DNA of 64,000 nt from Isoetes taiwanensis. Lineage: Eukaryota > Streptophyta > Lycopodiopsida > Isoetales > Isoetaceae. Below, piece after piece: positions 60,626-64,000 of this stretch; the stretch's first letter is position 1; each line of letters begins with the position of its first letter. The translations under genes and the position numbers were made by a program. The notes under the pieces were generated by a model that was given only the letters and a program-made list of their open reading frames with translations, was not told where the DNA came from and searched no databases. The stretch is taken from contig JAJEKV010000006.1 in assembly GCA_021234155.1 (NCBI GenBank), forward strand, positions 6,852,435 through 6,916,434, given 5' to 3'.

Positions 60626-61827
60626 AGTTCACCTAGCCTTCATTCTGTCGTTTTTACCCCTAATTCTGCTATGTTCTTCTTTTTCAGAAATGTAATAACT
60701 TAGTTGCAATTCTGTTTTTACTTGCATTTCTTGTTTTTACTTGGTTGCAATTCTGTTTTTACTTCGAGACTGAAAACTTCCACTGAAAACAATATATCCA
60801 CTCGAATTTCTAAATCATTTGCGGGATCTCTTCCATCCCGCGAAGTGATGCATAAGCGTTCCTTTGCCTCCAATCCATTGCGTCAAACCCATCATCCACT
60901 CCAAAAATGCAAAGCATCAAGCGGCTCTTTTTGCCCCTGTTTCGTTCGAGTGGAGTCTGTGTTCTATTATTTGCAAAAGCAGAGCGGACATGGATTATAT
61001 AGTTGAAGATCGGCCAGCGCGACAAGAATCAAGCAAGTAACAACAAAATAGTACCTCGAGCAAGCGCAGAACTCTGAATCGACTCCATAAGAGGCCGTGG
61101 GGCAAGTTTTTCTAGGCAAAGCAGGTTTTAGGTAGCCTTTGTGTTTGTGCAAAAACTTTGGGGTTCTTTTTTCTTTTGGCTCTTGGTGCCTAGTCAAGAA
61201 GCGTCTTTGGGAATGGAGCTTCTCGAACACATGCTCTTGGTTGGCCTTGCCTCCCCTTTCCTTGGAAGCCATAGCCATGGTCGTGGAAAGAAGAAGCTCA
61301 GCCTTCGCCTTTGCAAAGCCTTTGCAAAGAAAAAGATGCCGGAAGAAGCCATAGCTCGAAAAAGCCTTTGCAAAGGAAAAGAGACCATAGCTCGAAGCCC
61401 CTGAAGATCATCCATCACACAAATCTACAAGAAAAAATCCAAATTAGTAACAAGAACCGAAAAATAAAAGAAGAATGACTGAAAAACAAGAACCTGCACA
61501 AAACTTCGACAAGAGAACCTGCATGCAAGAATTTCTTGCAAAAAAGCCATCCTAGATATCTTTAGAGTCGTCCTCCATCCTCCAGCACGCATATTGAAGC
61601 AAGAAATAGCAAGAAATAGCAAGAAACCTCACAACTTCGTCAAAATCTTCCAAATATTCGTCTAATGAACCCTCAGAGCTAGATGGCGCCACCGGAAGGA
61701 AACTCAGTGATGGCGCCACCGCAAACAGGATGATCGGCTAAAGAAACAATGGCGCAGGAAGAAGAAAGGGGGAAAAAATTTGACAGAATGAAGGCTAGGG
61801 TGAAAAAATTTGACAGAATGAAGGCTA
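60626..61827. other. Spacer between the two 460-bp direct repeats
   Basis: No gene recognised. It has short simple duplications (TTGCAATTCTGTTTTTACTT twice near 60703-60762; GCCTTTGCAAAG repeated near 61307-61376) and a 30-bp tandem repeat at its right end. Confidence 0.45.
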
Positions 61828-61830
61828 GGG
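61771..61830. repeat. 30-bp tandem repeat, two copies
   Basis: GAAAAAATTTGACAGAATGA plus AGGCTAGGG recurs at 61771 and 61801, directly abutting copy 2 of the 460-bp repeat. Confidence 0.9.
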
Positions 61831-62287
61831 TTTTAGGAAGTCATCCGGTGGATGCCTTTTGTGTGTCCATTACAGCGATATAAATTTTTATGAGTTTCTT
61901 TCCAGTAAATTAACTATGCCAAAGTGATGAGAACAAACCAAATAAGACAACCAAAGAAGCTGCTTGTTTTTAGGTTTGAGTAATATCGTACGTAAGAAAC
62001 ACTTAGGAAGCATTTTGCCCCATCTCCCGGTTTCTATTGCGGCGACTTCTACTGCAGCATATTTACCCTCCATTCCACGGTGTTTACCTAGCATGCGAGT
62101 GTTTACCTTCCATTCCATGAGCTTACCCAAACAATCCGACTATTTTTACCCCGGTAGAATGCTTTCTAAGTTTTTTTTCCACGTTACACGAATGTCCATT
62201 TAGGGGACATTCGACATATCAACGAGGGCTCCCATATTTGTGTGTTTCCATCTCAAGTATCCTCTAAATGAACACTCTGTATCGTAA
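61828..62287. repeat. Direct repeat of about 460 bp, copy 2
   Basis: Second copy of 60164-60625. A third, partial copy (about 40 bp around the AAACACTTAGGAAGC phrase) lies near 63731-63770. Same-orientation copies flanking 1.2 kb recall LTRs, but TG...CA ends, primer site and coding are absent. Confidence 0.9.
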
Positions 62288-62572
62288 ATGCAACTTAGGT
62301 TGCATTACGCCCTCGCCACTCATACGGCCCGCGTGGCATAGTTTCTCTGCACGAATCTCTATCCCGCTCAAGCGGCGACCACATCGACGGATCAGCGGCG
62401 GCCGCTCGGGCGACGGTTTACATTACATTCTGGCGATTTACATCTCATTCTCTGACATTTACGACATTCAGCCCTTCTACCCCTCATTCTGGTATTTTTA
62501 CCTCTGATTCTGAAGCGTTTACCCCTGATTCCGGATTTCTTGTTGCCCACAGAATGCAACCTAAGTTGCATT
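62287..62572. mobile_element. Small foldback or MITE-like element, 286 bp
   Basis: Perfect 20-bp inverted termini: AATGCAACTTAGGTTGCATT at 62287-62306 and its complement at 62553-62572. Each terminus is itself nearly palindromic. The left part of the interior (62307-62420) is strikingly GC-rich; the right part repeats TTTAC...CTCATTCTG-type phrases about every 25 bp, the same kind seen in the 460-bp repeats. No coding frame. A target duplication was not identified. Confidence 0.7.
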
Positions 62573-62580
62573 CACGTTTT

Positions 62581-62682
62581 AGGAATGCTTGTTTTGCCCA
62601 GATTCCGGGCATGTCAAATGCCTCCGCGCTGCCGCGCGTCGGCATTTTCCATGCCCGGAATCTGGGCAAAACAAGCATTCCT
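62581..62682. repeat. 102-bp hairpin with perfect 33-bp arms
   Basis: 62581-62613 is the exact complement of 62650-62682. Inside the 36-bp loop AAATGCC and GGCATTT pair again, and the centre is GC-rich (CCGCGCTGCCGCGCG). It could be a foldback element or, if transcribed, a small-RNA precursor. Confidence 0.92.
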
Positions 62683-62834
62683 ATATACGTAATACTCTAA
62701 TGCATCCAAATTTCAAACCCAATAAACAACTGGAAGCATAGTATTGAATGCCAATATATCTAATACAAATTTCTCTAGCATTCACAAAATACAAACAATA
62801 TTCTCCCAAGTAAAGAAAATAAATATGTTTTCTT

Positions 62835-63080
62835 AATTGAAATTGAATTGAATTGAATCTTATACTCCACCAAGACTAAAGGATTTACAGGACTCAATAT
62901 AAGAAAGAGAGCACAACAATAACTGTTTGGGATTAAAAAACTAGATTTTACAAATATATATATTTTTTAAATTGAAATTGAATTCAATTGAATTTTATAC
63001 TCCACGGAGACCACAGGGTCTATAAGACTCAATATAAGAAAGAGAGTACAACAAGCCATTACTGCTTAGGATTTAAAAAA
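62835..63080. repeat. Tandem duplication, 135-bp period
   Basis: AATTGAAATTGAATT at 62835 recurs at 62970 and both are followed by similar ACTCAATATAAGAAAGAGAG blocks. Confidence 0.88.
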
Positions 63081-64000
63081 CCCCGCCCCAAAGGGTTTAC
63101 AAAGGAAAAACCTTAACGGTGGTAGACTCGTTGAGAAACTGCACATCTGTATATTTGTACATACCAATGTGATGATGCAGAAGTTATTTTAGAATTGTCA
63201 AGAACCTATCGGATCATGGATGTTAATGCTATTATTGCAGGCGTCTGCAAGAGCAAATGTAACAATTGATTAGATGTAATGAGGTCAATATATAATACTC
63301 AAATAGTCACAAATGCCGGGGAAATCGAAAAATATGGCATTCATCTTCGATGGCTCCCATCTGACAACATTGACATTCAAGTGGGGTGCACATTTGTAGT
63401 GCGTAATTAACATCAGCGATTACCTTTAGGGGGTTTTTATTAGCATTTGCTTATATATATGTACCAAAAAAATATGCCCGTACAGGTTTAGTTGCATGAA
63501 AAATATAGTAAGGAGTATATAATATGTATGGAAATATGTAAAAAGAATTGAATATGGGCAGAGAATACATATAAAAGCTTACTAGTTTACCTTTAGAAAT
63601 ATTTTATAGGGTATACCGCAGAGGGATGGATTGGAGTATGAAAAGGGGTTTTGTGCTAGAATAGTGGTAAAAGGGATTTTTGCCTAACCCCATCAGAGGG
63701 ATGGATTGGAGTATGAAAAGTCTTGTATATGTAAGAAACACTTAGGAAGCATTTTGCCCCGTCTCCCAGTAGCGCTGTGTCACGTGGCACTTTCTTTTTT
63801 TCTTTTTTTTTGAAGGCAAGGTGGGGTTTATATTTATATAATAAAAAGTACAAAGTACAATGTTTCAAACTTCACAGAGGATTACTACAGGAGTAACCTC
63901 AACCTCTTCATCCTCTATGAACTGAAACTTATTCAAATGAGTAACAACAAAACAAAGGAAGTATAAGATAGCTAACAATGGAAGAAACCTGATTCTCAAA
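63081..64000. other. Non-coding end of the window
   Basis: No gene recognised. Includes the short third copy of the 460-bp repeat core near 63731-63770, a duplicated phrase (AGAGGGATGGATTGGAGTAT near 63621 and 63696) and a T-rich run at about 63790-63812. Confidence 0.45.

Noticed and set aside
60164-62287. LTR retrotransposon with 460-bp LTRs
   Set aside because: No primer-binding site, polypurine tract, gag/pol coding or target duplication was found, and the repeats lack TG...CA ends.
63300-63430. Plus-strand phrase resembling the C-terminal strand of the actinoporin-like frame
   Set aside because: Only about ten residues match and the upstream sequence does not; too short to call a third copy.

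Overview
The window is nuclear DNA of a plant. Two genes can be assembled from many exons with canonical splice sites, both belonging to plant families (a DUF3754 membrane protein and a gar2-related-like protein). The rest is AT-rich, mostly non-coding, and packed with decayed mobile elements. A candidate actinoporin-like ORF (a family I know from mosses and other non-seed plants) weakly suggests a moss, lycophyte or fern, but I cannot fix the lineage.

Layout. About 0.5-5.8 kb: a decayed L1-type LINE (ORF1, endonuclease, reverse transcriptase, zf-RVT, poly(A)). 6.6-8.5 kb: a tandem duplication of about 950 bp, each unit carrying an actinoporin-like reading frame on the minus strand, one intact and one broken. 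11.3-18.5 kb: a complete 7,200-bp DNA transposon with perfect 14-bp terminal inverted repeats and a perfect 8-bp target duplication. It holds a large decayed transposase-like gene on the minus strand and, convergent to it, a 105-codon ORF whose first residues resemble the histone H3 tail. 23.1-26.1 and 47.7-50.7 kb: two inverted copies of one repeat of about 3 kb; a MULE C-terminal remnant lies beside the first, and a Tourist-like MITE sits in the second. 27.5-29.0 kb: a palindrome-rich tract that encloses a matrix-metalloproteinase prodomain fragment. 29.2-35.3 kb: an intact 14-exon DUF3754 gene (723 aa). 36.2-38.5 kb: a broken pogo-like (DDE_1) transposase. 44.2-46.7 kb: a broken minus-strand gene of unknown family followed by an FCP1/NIF-like phosphatase remnant. 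53.8-54.5 kb: a broken endonuclease/exonuclease/phosphatase domain. 58.0-59.8 kb: an intact two-coding-exon gene (540 aa) with a conserved C-terminal motif. 60.2-62.7 kb: direct repeats of about 460 bp, a small foldback element and a 102-bp hairpin.

The two host genes look functional and unrelated to each other; both are on the plus strand. The most novel object is the 7.2-kb transposon, whose boundaries, target duplication and gene content can all be read from the sequence but whose superfamily I cannot name. Percentages and family assignments are by eye; no search was run.
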